This document shows, piece by piece, positions 27,942 to 36,199 of a stretch of 64,000 nucleotides of DNA. Position 1 is the first letter of the stretch. The number at the start of each line of letters is the position of its first letter. Source of the DNA: Massilia varians (GTDB lineage: Bacteria; Pseudomonadota; Gammaproteobacteria; Burkholderiales; Burkholderiaceae_D); the NCBI RefSeq assembly GCF_027923905.1, contig NZ_AP026966.1, positions 3,907,001-3,971,000 of the forward strand, in the 5' to 3' direction. The position numbers were made by a program, and so were the translations under genes. The notes below the pieces were generated by a model. The model did not search any database. It had not been told where the DNA came from and saw only the letters and a program-made list of their open reading frames with translations.

Positions 27942-29648
27942 GTGGCTCAGCTGCTGGCCGCCCTGCTCCGTGGCCTCGGCCGCAACCTGCTGGTCTTCGC
28001 GGCCATCGTGCTGGTTCTCGCATCAAGCCACTGGTTGCGGGGCGAGTGGACCAACATCCAGCACATCGTCGGCGAGCTCCTTGCCCTGCGCCAGGCGCAA
28101 GCCGGCTTCGACGCACGCCGCGCCGCGCTGGCGCGCAGCACCGAGCAAGCGCTGCGCAGTTTGTCCGGCGCCGGCATCGCGCAGCTCGACGGACACATCG
28201 CCGAAGTCGACAGGGAGATCGCACGCCTGCGCCGCGAGGGCGAAGGCGCGCCGGTGCTGGGCGCCGCGCTCGCCGGCCGCGAGGCCCTGGCGCAGCAGCT
28301 CGCCCGCTCGGCCATGCGCGACATGGAAATCGAACTGCGGCGCCAGGAAAAGACCCACCTGCTGGCCCTGCGCGCACGCGTCGACGCGCTCGCCAACCGG
28401 CAGGCCGCGCTGGCCACCCTGGAGCGGCTGCGGCGCGAACACGTGGCGGTCTACGCGGCGCTGCAGGACACGATGAACAAGCGCACCGAGGCGGCACGGG
28501 CCGCGGGCACCTGGGGCAAGCTGTTCTTCACCGACGACTACCGCCAGCTGCGGGCACTGGACGCGCAAGCGGCCCGGCTGCGCGCCAGGAACAGCGCCGC
28601 GCACCGCGCCTTCCAGGCCCAGCGCACGCTGGTCGATACGCTGCCCGCGATCGGCGCGCCGGCCGCGTTCCGGCTCAATGAAGAAGCGCTGGCGGCGGCG
28701 GCCGCGCCGCTGCGCGAACGGCTGCGCGAAGTCGAGCAGCTGGCGGGAACCAGCGCCGTGTGGCAAGCCTATGGCGTGGTGCAGCCGCTGTTGCTGCCGG
28801 CGCTCGTGCTGCTGGCCGGATGGTGGCTGCTGCCCGCAAGCATCCGCGCCCTGTTCTATTTCGTGCTGGCGCCGCTTGCGGCAAGAAGGCCGCCGATCGT
28901 CTTGGGCGACGCGCCGGCCGTCCCCGGCGTGCCGGCCCGGATGGCCGCGCGCATCTCCGCCGTCTCGCACAACCTGGCGCTGGCGCCGGGCGAGGAACTG
29001 CTGATCCGCCCCGACTACTGCCAGAGCCAGCCCGCGGGCGTGGCCGTCTCGACCCGGCTGCTGTTCAACTGGCGGCGCCCGCTGAGCAGCCTGGCGGCGC
29101 GCCTGTGGATGCTCAAGCGCCTGCGCGCCACGGCGCCGGCCGAGGTGGTGGTGTCGGCCACCAGCGACCCGCTGGACGAGCTCGCGCTGCTGGAACTGCG
29201 TGCCGGCGAGACCTTCGTGCTGCAGCCGCGCGGCCTGGCCGGGATGGTCTACCGGAGCGGCCGCCGGCCCGCCATCCGCAGCCACTGGCGCCTGGGAACC
29301 CTGCACGCCTGGCTCACGCTGCAGCTGCGCTACCTGGCCTTCGAGGGCCCGGCGACCCTGGTCCTGAAAGGCTGCCGCGGCGTGCGGCAGGAAGTGGCTG
29401 GCGCCGGGCGTACGATCAGCCAGGATGCGACCCTTGGCTTCAGCGCGCATGCCCGCTACGGCACCGTGCGCGCCGAGCCCTTCCTGCCTTACCTGGCTGG
29501 CCGGCAGCCCCTGTTCCACGACAGCTTCGCCGGGCAGGACGCCTGCTTCCTGTACGAGGAAGTGCCGCGCTCGGCCCAGGCCGGCGGGCGCCGCAACAAC
29601 CCGTTCGAGGTGCTGTTCGACGCCGCCCTGAAGGCCTTCGGGATCTAG
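27942..29648 (+). CDS. Unrecognised coiled-coil membrane protein in the ompR operon
   Basis: I do not recognise this 568-residue protein. Residues 15-32 form a membrane helix; 40-245 are a long charged coiled coil rich in Ala, Arg and Leu; a second membrane region lies at about 262-300; the last 250 residues are a globular beta-rich domain with LLELRAGETFVLQPRGLAG and YLAFEGPATLVLKGCRG, which recalls AIM24-like folds. GTG starts only seven bases after the kinase stop, so it probably belongs to the two-component operon and may be an accessory sensor. Codon use matches the chromosome. Confidence 0.75.
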   Translation: MAQLLAALLRGLGRNLLVFAAIVLVLASSHWLRGEWTNIQHIVGELLALRQAQAGFDARRAALARSTEQALRSLSGAGIAQLDGHIAEVDREIARLRREGEGAPVLGAALAGREALAQQLARSAMRDMEIELRRQEKTHLLALRARVDALANRQAALATLERLRREHVAVYAALQDTMNKRTEAARAAGTWGKLFFTDDYRQLRALDAQAARLRARNSAAHRAFQAQRTLVDTLPAIGAPAAFRLNEEALAAAAAPLRERLREVEQLAGTSAVWQAYGVVQPLLLPALVLLAGWWLLPASIRALFYFVLAPLAARRPPIVLGDAPAVPGVPARMAARISAVSHNLALAPGEELLIRPDYCQSQPAGVAVSTRLLFNWRRPLSSLAARLWMLKRLRATAPAEVVVSATSDPLDELALLELRAGETFVLQPRGLAGMVYRSGRRPAIRSHWRLGTLHAWLTLQLRYLAFEGPATLVLKGCRGVRQEVAGAGRTISQDATLGFSAHARYGTVRAEPFLPYLAGRQPLFHDSFAGQDACFLYEEVPRSAQAGGRRNNPFEVLFDAALKAFGI

Positions 29649-29651
29649 GTT

Positions 29652-31124
29652 CTACCCTTCCTGCCGGAACACCGGCGGCAGCACCGGTTTGCCCAGCCCC
29701 GCCCTGCCGCCGAAGGTGGACGCCATGTCGTAGCGCAGGCCGGCCGCTTCCCAGCGGCGCAGGAATTCCTCGATCACGTCCGGATGGCTGCCCAGGTGCA
29801 GGCGCACGTAGGGCACCGGCGCGGTCTGGTTGAACAGCGAGGCCGACACCAGGGTGCCGGTGGCGAAGAACAGGTCGTCGCGGAAGCGGTCGATGCCGCC
29901 GTCCGTCGTCTGGTAAACCTTCGGGATCTCGATCAGCATGTACGAGGTCGACGGGCCGATGCACAGGGCCGCGTCGTTCCAGCCCATGCGCTCCTTCAGG
30001 CGCGCACGCACCAGCTCCTTCTGGCGGGTGTAGAACAGGCCGGTCTCGATGGTCCAGTCGGCCGCTTCCGGGGTGGCCAGCCAGGCGCACATCAGTTCCG
30101 CGTTGTGGGTGTTGGTGTGGTAGCGGTTGATCCAGGACTCGCGGCTCAGCTGGCGCAGCATCGTCGGCGAGGTGGTGATGGCCGCCACGCCCATGGTGTT
30201 GCAGGAGAACTGCTTGCCGAAGGGACGGGTCGCGACCCAGCGCTCGAACATGCCGGAGCGCACCAGTTCGTTGTCGCCGCCCTCGCGGTCGAAAGCGTCG
30301 AGCAGCGCCTTCAGGTGGTTGACCACCGGCGCGCGCGGGTCGTGGACGCAGTAATAAGCGTCGTCGAGCAGCAGGAAGCCGTCCTGGGCAGCGCACAAGT
30401 CGAGCAGCCAGCCGGTCACGTCGACCGGCCACTGCATGCCGGTCGGGTTGTGCTGGGGATTGGTCACCGCCATGGCGATGTGGCGGCTGCCATCGGCGAG
30501 CGTGTCGCGCACGATCGCATCCCATGCCTGCAGGTCCGGCAGCCAGCCGTTCTTCGGTCCCAGGGGCAGGAACACGATCTCGAAGCCGACGTCCTTGAAA
30601 ATGCCGCGGTAGTCCCAGCTCGGGGTCGGCACCAGCGCCACCGGGGTCTTGCCCGGATGACGTTCGCGCGCGTGGCGCATGGCGACCTTCGCCATGTCGT
30701 ACATCGCCATCCGGGTCGTCATCGCCAGGCAGCCGACGTCGATGTCGAGCCTGGCCGCGGGCCGGCGCGCCTCCAGGTGGTGCTCGCTGACGATCAGGCG
30801 GCGCATGAAGTTGCGGTGGCGCTGGATGCCATAACCGGATTCGGCATAGCCCATGTCGCCGCGCCTGAACTGGAAGGCGTTGATGAACTCCAGGAATTTG
30901 GGGCTGACGCCGTTCCAGTGTTCGCCCTTGACGGCGTACAGGGCCGGTCCGTGCGGCGCCCCGGCCTGCATGTAGTCGTGGTACAGCACCTGCTCGGGCG
31001 AGCATTGGCGCATCTCTTCCGAGTCGTTCTGGAGGTGTTCGGCGGCGGCCTGGATGTGGCTGCGCAGGTGCGGCGTCCAGGTCGGGACCGTGGGACGCTC
31101 GAGGGCTTGATTCAGCTGGGTCAT
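29652..31124 (-). CDS. PLP-dependent aminotransferase-like enzyme, unusual subgroup
   Basis: This 490-residue protein is a fold-type I PLP enzyme: VTNPQHNPTGMQWP, LLLDDAYYCVHDPRAP with the pyridine-binding Asp, and ATRPFGKQFSCN in which K304 is the probable PLP lysine. It is longer than most class I/II aminotransferases, starting with a 100-residue segment (YHDYMQAGAPHGPALYAVKGEHW) not typical for them. ATG 31124 has a weak GAGAGA upstream; an in-frame ATG at 31172 would add 16 residues. Neighbours give no pathway. The substrate is unknown. Confidence 0.75.
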   Translation of the reverse strand: MTQLNQALERPTVPTWTPHLRSHIQAAAEHLQNDSEEMRQCSPEQVLYHDYMQAGAPHGPALYAVKGEHWNGVSPKFLEFINAFQFRRGDMGYAESGYGIQRHRNFMRRLIVSEHHLEARRPAARLDIDVGCLAMTTRMAMYDMAKVAMRHARERHPGKTPVALVPTPSWDYRGIFKDVGFEIVFLPLGPKNGWLPDLQAWDAIVRDTLADGSRHIAMAVTNPQHNPTGMQWPVDVTGWLLDLCAAQDGFLLLDDAYYCVHDPRAPVVNHLKALLDAFDREGGDNELVRSGMFERWVATRPFGKQFSCNTMGVAAITTSPTMLRQLSRESWINRYHTNTHNAELMCAWLATPEAADWTIETGLFYTRQKELVRARLKERMGWNDAALCIGPSTSYMLIEIPKVYQTTDGGIDRFRDDLFFATGTLVSASLFNQTAPVPYVRLHLGSHPDVIEEFLRRWEAAGLRYDMASTFGGRAGLGKPVLPPVFRQEG

Positions 31125-31278
31125 CGGGATGTCTCTCACTATAAACGTGGCGGATACTTGCAGTTTTGCCATGTGGCAACATCACAAGTTCCGCGCAGTC
31201 TAATGAGTTGGCGTGGAGACGGTCGCACGATTGGCGCCCCCATGCAGGCGACATGAAATGCGCGTTATCCGGCGCGTT

Positions 31279-32307
31279 TCAGGCGCGTTTCAGGCTCGCC
31301 AGGGCCTGTGCGATGTCGGGATAGCGGAACCCGAAACCCTCGCGCAGCAGCCGGCGCGGCGCGACGCGCTGCCCTTCGAGCAGCAGGTCGGACTGCTCGC
31401 CCAGCACCAGGCGCAGCGGCCATCCCGGCGTGGGCATGAAGCACGGCCGGCGCCAGATGCGTGCGGCCGCCTCGCTGAATTGCGCCTGCGTGACGCATTC
31501 GGGCGCGGTGAAGTTGCTGGCCCCGACGGCGCCCCGGGCCGGATGCGCGATCGCATCGCGCCAGCGGTGCGCGATGCCGCCCACCACGTCATCCACATGG
31601 ATCCAGGACAGCCACTGCCGCCCGCTGCCGAGCCTGCCGCCCAGGCCGAGCAGGATCGGCAGCAGCATCATCGGCACCGCCCCGCCCCTGCCGACGACCA
31701 GGCCGAAGCGCATGCATTCCACCTGCACGCCGTACTGCGCGGCCCCGCCGGCCGCTTGTTCCCATTCGCGGCACAGGTCCGACATGAAGACCGGCTGCGG
31801 CGGAGACGATTCGTCCAGCTCCGCGGTGTCGCCGATGCGCTGGGTGCCGTAGTAGCCGATGGCGGACGCGTTCAGCAGCAGGAAGGGCTTGTGTTCGGCG
31901 CGTGCGATCCAGTCCACCAGCTGCCGCGTCAGCCCGACGCGGCTGCGGCGCAGCGCCTCCTTGCGCGCCGCGGACCAGCGCGCACCCAAGATGCGCGCGC
32001 CGGCCAGGTTGACGACCACGTCGATGCGGGTCTGCGGCGGCAGCGCCTGCATCGATCCGACGCATGTGATCTTGTCTTCGAACAGCCGCGCCGCCGCTTC
32101 CGGCTGCCGGCTCAGGGCGAACACCGTATGGCCGTCTTGCAGCAAGGCGCCCACCAGATGCCGGCCGACGAAGCCGGTGGCGCCGGTAACGAGGACGCTG
32201 CGCTTGTGGGTGTCGAAGGACACGGCGGGGGCAGCAACGCCGCCCTGTCCGCGCGCCGCCGCGATCACGTCGCGCAGTCCGGCCAGGTGTCGTACGGTGG
32301 AAGTCAT
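31279..32307 (-). CDS. TIGR01777/YfcH-type NAD-dependent epimerase
   Basis: The 342-residue protein starts with about 35 unconserved residues, followed by an extended SDR fold: LVTGATGFVGRHLVGALLQDGH, NLAGARILGARWS, NASAIGYYG (catalytic Tyr), and the C-terminal DUF1731 block from about residue 285. The family is common in bacteria with poorly known substrate, possibly a sugar nucleotide or cell-division-linked compound. The start overlaps the end of the GbsR-type regulator gene by four bases (ATGA), so the two are one operon. Confidence 0.85.
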   Translation of the reverse strand: MTSTVRHLAGLRDVIAAARGQGGVAAPAVSFDTHKRSVLVTGATGFVGRHLVGALLQDGHTVFALSRQPEAAARLFEDKITCVGSMQALPPQTRIDVVVNLAGARILGARWSAARKEALRRSRVGLTRQLVDWIARAEHKPFLLLNASAIGYYGTQRIGDTAELDESSPPQPVFMSDLCREWEQAAGGAAQYGVQVECMRFGLVVGRGGAVPMMLLPILLGLGGRLGSGRQWLSWIHVDDVVGGIAHRWRDAIAHPARGAVGASNFTAPECVTQAQFSEAAARIWRRPCFMPTPGWPLRLVLGEQSDLLLEGQRVAPRRLLREGFGFRYPDIAQALASLKRA

Positions 32308-32846
32308 GGCTGCTCCTTGCTGTTCGGTCCGAGGAAGCGGGCGACCTTGCCGCCCATCTTGAGGAAGCGCTGCAGCGTCTGCGGCGGCAGGTGCCGGTAA
32401 TCCTCGAAGCCGGCGCTGAGCATTTCGAGGAACTCGAGCACGACCTGCATGCGCGCCAGCGTGGCCGCGTCCAGGCCCGCGTCTTGCTCGCCTTCGATGG
32501 CGCATTCGCGCAGCAGGCTCAGGGTCGGGTCGATCTCGCGGCGCTTGCGCTCTTCCAGGATGACCCGGAAGATTTCCCACACGTCCTGCAAGGCCTGAAA
32601 ATGGTCGCGCCGGTCGCCCAGCACGTGCGAGACGCGCACCAGCTTCCAGCTCTGCAATTCCTTGAGGCTGTTGCTGACGTTGGAGCGCGCCACGCCTAGG
32701 GTCTCGACGATGTCGTCGGCGGTCAAGGGCCGCTCCGACAGGTAGAGCAGCGCATGGATCTGGGCGACGGTGCGGTTGACGCCCCAGCGGGTGCCCATCT
32801 CTCCCCAGTGCAGGACGAATTTCTGTGCGGTCGGGCTGAGGCTCAT
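32304..32846 (-). CDS. GbsR/MarR-family transcriptional regulator
   Basis: This 180-residue protein has a winged-helix domain at residues 15-90: VNRTVAQIHALLYLSERPLT, DDIVETLGVARSNVSNSLKEL and a basic wing (VSHVLGDRRDHFQ), as in GbsR-type repressors. The C-terminal 90 residues are helical and presumably dimerise. It is transcribed with the downstream epimerase. A perfect ATTTCTG-N6-CAGAAAT inverted repeat lies 12 bases upstream of its ATG and probably serves as its operator. Confidence 0.85.
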   Translation of the reverse strand: MSLSPTAQKFVLHWGEMGTRWGVNRTVAQIHALLYLSERPLTADDIVETLGVARSNVSNSLKELQSWKLVRVSHVLGDRRDHFQALQDVWEIFRVILEERKRREIDPTLSLLRECAIEGEQDAGLDAATLARMQVVLEFLEMLSAGFEDYRHLPPQTLQRFLKMGGKVARFLGPNSKEQP

Positions 32847-32857
32847 GGCTTTCCTTT

Positions 32858-32877
32858 ATTTCTGCTATTACAGAAAT
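32858..32877. promoter_or_regulatory. Inverted-repeat operator upstream of the GbsR-type gene
   Basis: ATTTCTG and CAGAAAT are a perfect 7-bp inverted repeat separated by CTATTA. The dyad sits directly upstream of the regulator ATG, where an autorepressor would block transcription. Confidence 0.55.
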
Positions 32878-33065
32878 TAAAGAACAAGCCGAAGAAAATA
32901 GCAAGGGTATTCGACGTGCAGTGTTGTTCGTTCGGCTCATGCTGCTCGCCTTCCCAGGGTGGCCGGCATTTTTTGTGCTTGTCTGGCTCGCCTGAAACGA
33001 CTATTTCCTACCGGGATAGGTTCCCGGTGCGCGCTGATCGCGCAAGCTCTTCTGGCAATACGTTT

Positions 33066-34301
33066 GGGCACCTCGAATAACCCTTGATTTTGCCGCCATC
33101 AGCGGGCCGAGCGTTTGAGTGTGGCCGGAAATGCGCGAGCGGCGCCGTTTCTGGGCCTGTTTTTCAGGCTGCGGTGCTCGATTTCAGTGGTCCGGACGGA
33201 CCCTGGGCGTCAGAACGCCTCGATCCGGGCCTCCTTCAAATAGACGAGGCGCTGTAAGTTGTATACAGCTACCTTCCAGCTCAGGTGCAGCGTGGCGCGC
33301 GCCAGGCCGATCGAACGCAAGGCCTTGCCACCCATCTGCGCCAGGGCGGCGAAGACATGCTCGACGCGGGCGCGGGTCTTGGCGATGCGGCGGTTGCGGC
33401 GCTCCTGGGTCTCCGAGATCGGCTTGTCTTTGCTGCCCTTGCGCTGAATCTGCATGCGCCAGCCTTGCTTGCTCAGCCTCGCTTCACGCTCGCCATCGAC
33501 ATAGCCCTTGTCGGCCAGGATGTTCCGATTTGTGTTGGCAGGGTCGAGCACTTCCTCGAAATGCGTGGTGTCGTGTTCGCTGGCCGTGCTCACTTTGATC
33601 TTGCGTACCAGCTTGTAGCGCTTGTCGGCGTTGGCCGAGACCTTGTAGCCGAAATAGGACTTGCCGTGCTTTTTCGTCCAGCGCGCGTCCGTATCTTTCT
33701 GGCGCCGTTTGGCTGGCTTCCAGTCGGCCGGCATCGCGCCTTCGCTGACCAGGGCTTTCTCTTCCTTGCTCAGCGACTGCCTGGGCGCCTGCACGATGCT
33801 CGCGTCGATCATTTGGCCGCCGCGAGCAATGTAGCCGTGCATGGACAACTGGCGATTGACCGCATCGAAAATGCTCTCGCTGGCGCCGGCTTGGATCAGG
33901 CGCTCCTTGAAAGTCCAGATCGTCGTTCGGTCCGGGATCTGGCTGCTGGCGCGCAGTCCGACGAAACGCTGAAAGCTCAGGCGATCAAGCAGCTGGAATT
34001 CCATCTGCTCATCGCTCAAGTTGAACAACTGCTGGATCGACAGCACGCGCACCATCAGTTCGGTGGGGAACGGTGGACGGCCGCCGCGTTCGCGGCTGGG
34101 ACGCGGTGCCGCACGATCGACTTCGGCGGCAAGGGCAACGAAGTCGACATGCTGCTCCAACACCCGCAGCGCATCGCCAAGCTTGTTCAGCTTGGCTTCG
34201 CGCTCCTGGTCGGCAAACAAACTGGTCTTGATCATGAAAATTTACGTCAGGTTCGAGGCGACAGCATCATGACAGATTCGGGAGGGTTTTTCGAGGTGCC
34301 C
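33066..34301 (-). mobile_element. Complete IS5-family insertion sequence
   Basis: The element is 1236 bp. Its ends share GGGCACCTCGAATAACCC (33066 onward) and, on the reverse strand at the other end, GGGCACCTCGAAAAACCC. GTTT is directly repeated at 33062-33065 and 34302-34305, a 4-bp target duplication. One transposase gene fills it. It lies directly beside the hcp gene, at the edge of the lower-GC island. Confidence 0.88.
33210..34235 (-). CDS. IS5-family DDE transposase
   Basis: The 341-residue transposase has an N-terminal IS5-type domain (GGRPPFPTELMVRVLSIQQL, FNLSDEQMEFQLLDRLSFQR) and a DDE catalytic core with D144 (QMIDASIVQA), D242 (LADKGYVDGE) and E292 (RARVEHVFA). The Y-R region before the last acid is intact and no frameshift is seen, so the element may be active. 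It lies wholly inside the terminal inverted repeats. No second open frame is needed for this family. Confidence 0.93.
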   Translation of the reverse strand: MIKTSLFADQEREAKLNKLGDALRVLEQHVDFVALAAEVDRAAPRPSRERGGRPPFPTELMVRVLSIQQLFNLSDEQMEFQLLDRLSFQRFVGLRASSQIPDRTTIWTFKERLIQAGASESIFDAVNRQLSMHGYIARGGQMIDASIVQAPRQSLSKEEKALVSEGAMPADWKPAKRRQKDTDARWTKKHGKSYFGYKVSANADKRYKLVRKIKVSTASEHDTTHFEEVLDPANTNRNILADKGYVDGEREARLSKQGWRMQIQRKGSKDKPISETQERRNRRIAKTRARVEHVFAALAQMGGKALRSIGLARATLHLSWKVAVYNLQRLVYLKEARIEAF

Positions 34302-34360
34302 GTTTGCGTTGAACGACAAAGCCCCGGTCTGCCGGAGCTTTCTTTCTGCTATGCAATCGC

Positions 34361-34852
34361 TCACGCAACTTTATTTGCTACCAAGTCCCAGCCGCCAACT
34401 GTCGAGCCGCCACCACCGCCGCCGATTTTCTGCTGGGTGTATTTCCATTTCACCTTGGAGAATTTCAGGCTTACTTGCTCATGCAGAATCGAACCAGCCT
34501 CGATGCCGGGCGAAATTGCGCCGATTAACACGTTTTCCAATTCGATTTCGAAATACTTGATTGGACTTCCGTTACCGTCAGCGCGCATGAATTCAAATTT
34601 TGCTTTCGGTATTGTTTTCCCCATCGCACAGGTCTGCATAAGAATTGGCGAGGACAAGTCTGCCATTTTGGAGAACGTAACCTCTTCCAGCTCGACTCTC
34701 TCTGCCGTATGTCCCCCGCCAGTTGAAGCGGTTGCGCTGCGGGGTTGAATGAGACCCCAATTCACCGATGCGCATTCGATCCAGTCTTTATGCTTGTCGT
34801 CCTGCGACTCGCCTTTAATCCCGTCGATTTGCAAATAGACGTCGATTGCCAT
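34361..34852 (-). CDS. hcp: Hcp1-family type VI secretion tube/effector-carrier protein
   Basis: This 163-residue protein matches Hcp: it starts AIDVYLQIDGIKGESQDDKHK, has IECASVNWGLIQPRSATAST, VTFSKMADLSSPILMQTC and FMRADGNGSPIKYFEIELENV, and ends with a Gly-rich tail GGGGGGSTVGGWDLVANK. Hcp hexamers form the inner tube of the type VI system and can carry effectors in their lumen. No other T6SS structural gene is present, so it is an orphan hcp that uses a system elsewhere. It is divergent from a lysozyme gene, and its codon use is less GC-rich than that of the surrounding chromosome. Confidence 0.9.
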   Translation of the reverse strand: MAIDVYLQIDGIKGESQDDKHKDWIECASVNWGLIQPRSATASTGGGHTAERVELEEVTFSKMADLSSPILMQTCAMGKTIPKAKFEFMRADGNGSPIKYFEIELENVLIGAISPGIEAGSILHEQVSLKFSKVKWKYTQQKIGGGGGGSTVGGWDLVANKVA

Positions 34853-34978
34853 GATTCCTCCGGTATTTGTTGAGCTTGCTATGTTGCCGCAACCAATGCA
34901 GAGTCCGCTTGTGTCAAGTCAATAAGCCTGTCTTCCTTCATGATAGCGTGAATGTTTATCTCGACTATGGAGCCATGT

Positions 34979-35518
34979 ATGGCTAGTAACAATCCTAAGC
35001 CCACAAATCCCAATGTCACAATGAAAATGTCGCCGGAGGGGCGAGCGCGTTTACGGGCGACGGAAAAAGCGATTTATCGGTATTACAATGATATGGGAAA
35101 GAACAAGGGACACTGTACCTGGGGCGTAGGCATCCTCGCTCATAAAGGGGTTTGCACCAAAGAGGAGTTGGGAAGGAAAGTATCGGTAGAGATGGTTGAC
35201 CAGGAATTCGAGCGCAAAATCGTCGAGACGGAGGGGATCGTTCGCCGCAATATCACGGTCGCGCTTAACCAAGCCCAGTTCGATGCACTATGCAGCTTGG
35301 CTTATAATGCCGGCGCAAAAGGTTCCCGCACCACTTTTACATATGTGAACCAAGGTGACTTTACTGGAGCAGCCGCAAATATGGCTTTAATGATCAAGGT
35401 CCAGGTGGTCGAGAAGGGGAAAAAGAAATACGTTATCGCACCCGGCCTTATCAAGCGACGCGCCGAGGAGAGCGAACCATTCCTTACCAAAGACGCGGCG
35501 AGCGCCGCTAGCAAATGA
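34979..35518 (+). CDS. Phage-type lysozyme (GH24), probable T6SS peptidoglycan effector
   Basis: The 179-residue protein has a GH24 lysozyme domain: E29 (RATEKAIYRYY), D38 (YYNDMG) nine residues later, and T47 (CTWGVGIL) fit the catalytic Glu-Asp-Thr of T4 lysozyme, and NQAQFDALCSLAYNAGAKGS is the conserved substrate-cleft helix. No signal peptide is seen, so it would need another route to the periplasm. ATG 34979 is preferred because GGAG lies seven bases upstream; an in-frame ATG at 34952 has none. Next to hcp and a secreted small protein, it is most likely a T6SS cargo rather than a prophage gene, but no phage genes were found to compare. Confidence 0.8.
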   Translation: MASNNPKPTNPNVTMKMSPEGRARLRATEKAIYRYYNDMGKNKGHCTWGVGILAHKGVCTKEELGRKVSVEMVDQEFERKIVETEGIVRRNITVALNQAQFDALCSLAYNAGAKGSRTTFTYVNQGDFTGAAANMALMIKVQVVEKGKKKYVIAPGLIKRRAEESEPFLTKDAASAASK

Positions 35519-35531
35519 GGAGAATTGAAAA

Positions 35532-35990
35532 ATGTTCTTTCTTCACCCTCTCTTCTTGATCCAGCGCGCTAACATTCTGTCGCTTATCGTCGCAGCGACC
35601 ATGACAATGTTGCCTTCCGCTCATGCCTCAGACTCGATTGAGCGAAGAGTTACTGGGGAATGGAAATTCACTGCTGCGCTCGACGGTGCGGAGATAAGCT
35701 CCCTCGATGAGCGCGAGGCACAGCGACTTCTCGGCCAAGTTTTCACGATAAGGAAAGACAAGGTCAGATTTGGAAAGATGGACTGCGGAGAAACACAATT
35801 CGAAGCGCAAAAGGTCGAGCCAAGGCTTCATTTGCGCGAAGAATTCCACGCAAGCTCAAAAGAGCTTCGTCTGCCTGATCCTGTTACGGTGGTTGACCTG
35901 AGCTGTACGTCCGTCTTTATTACAAAGCCAAATCACCTGGTAATTTTCTGGCAAGGGTGGTTCTTCGATGCTGTCCGGGTCAAGAAATAA
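35532..35990 (+). CDS. Secreted small protein, candidate immunity protein for the lysozyme
   Basis: The 152-residue protein has an N-terminal signal (LSLIVAATMTMLPSAHA, cleavage near residue 32) and a mature beta-rich domain with two cysteines (KMDCGETQ and DLSCTSV). It starts 13 bases after the lysozyme stop on the same strand. A periplasmic protein encoded directly behind a peptidoglycan hydrolase is the classic arrangement of a cognate inhibitor. I see no clear match to known lysozyme inhibitor families (MliC, PliI, Ivy), so the immunity role is inferred from context only. Confidence 0.6.
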   Translation: MFFLHPLFLIQRANILSLIVAATMTMLPSAHASDSIERRVTGEWKFTAALDGAEISSLDEREAQRLLGQVFTIRKDKVRFGKMDCGETQFEAQKVEPRLHLREEFHASSKELRLPDPVTVVDLSCTSVFITKPNHLVIFWQGWFFDAVRVKK

Positions 35991-35991
35991 T

Positions 35992-36150
35992 CAGCAACTT
36001 GTATCACGCTCGAAGCTCAGTTCCTCTCTAGGCAATGTGACCCACGACCTTCTTTTCGCTGACGTGGAGCACGATGATCAAGACTTCGTACGCTATTACA
36101 ACGCCGCCATGAAAACGCTGCTGATCGAGCCCGACAGGCCCGGCAAATAA
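35992..36150 (+). pseudogene. Possible C-terminal remnant of a host gene at the island edge
   Basis: A frame open from 35968 to TAA at 36150 ends YYNAAMKTLLIEPDRPGK. It has no ribosome-binding site at a plausible start and the encoded N-terminal part is not protein-like. It may be the 3' end of a chromosomal gene cut when the hcp-lysozyme island entered. I cannot identify the parent family. Confidence 0.3.
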
Positions 36151-36199
36151 GGGCCGCGCCTCCGGTATACTGGCGTCTTTCGACCTTCGCGAGCCCGCC

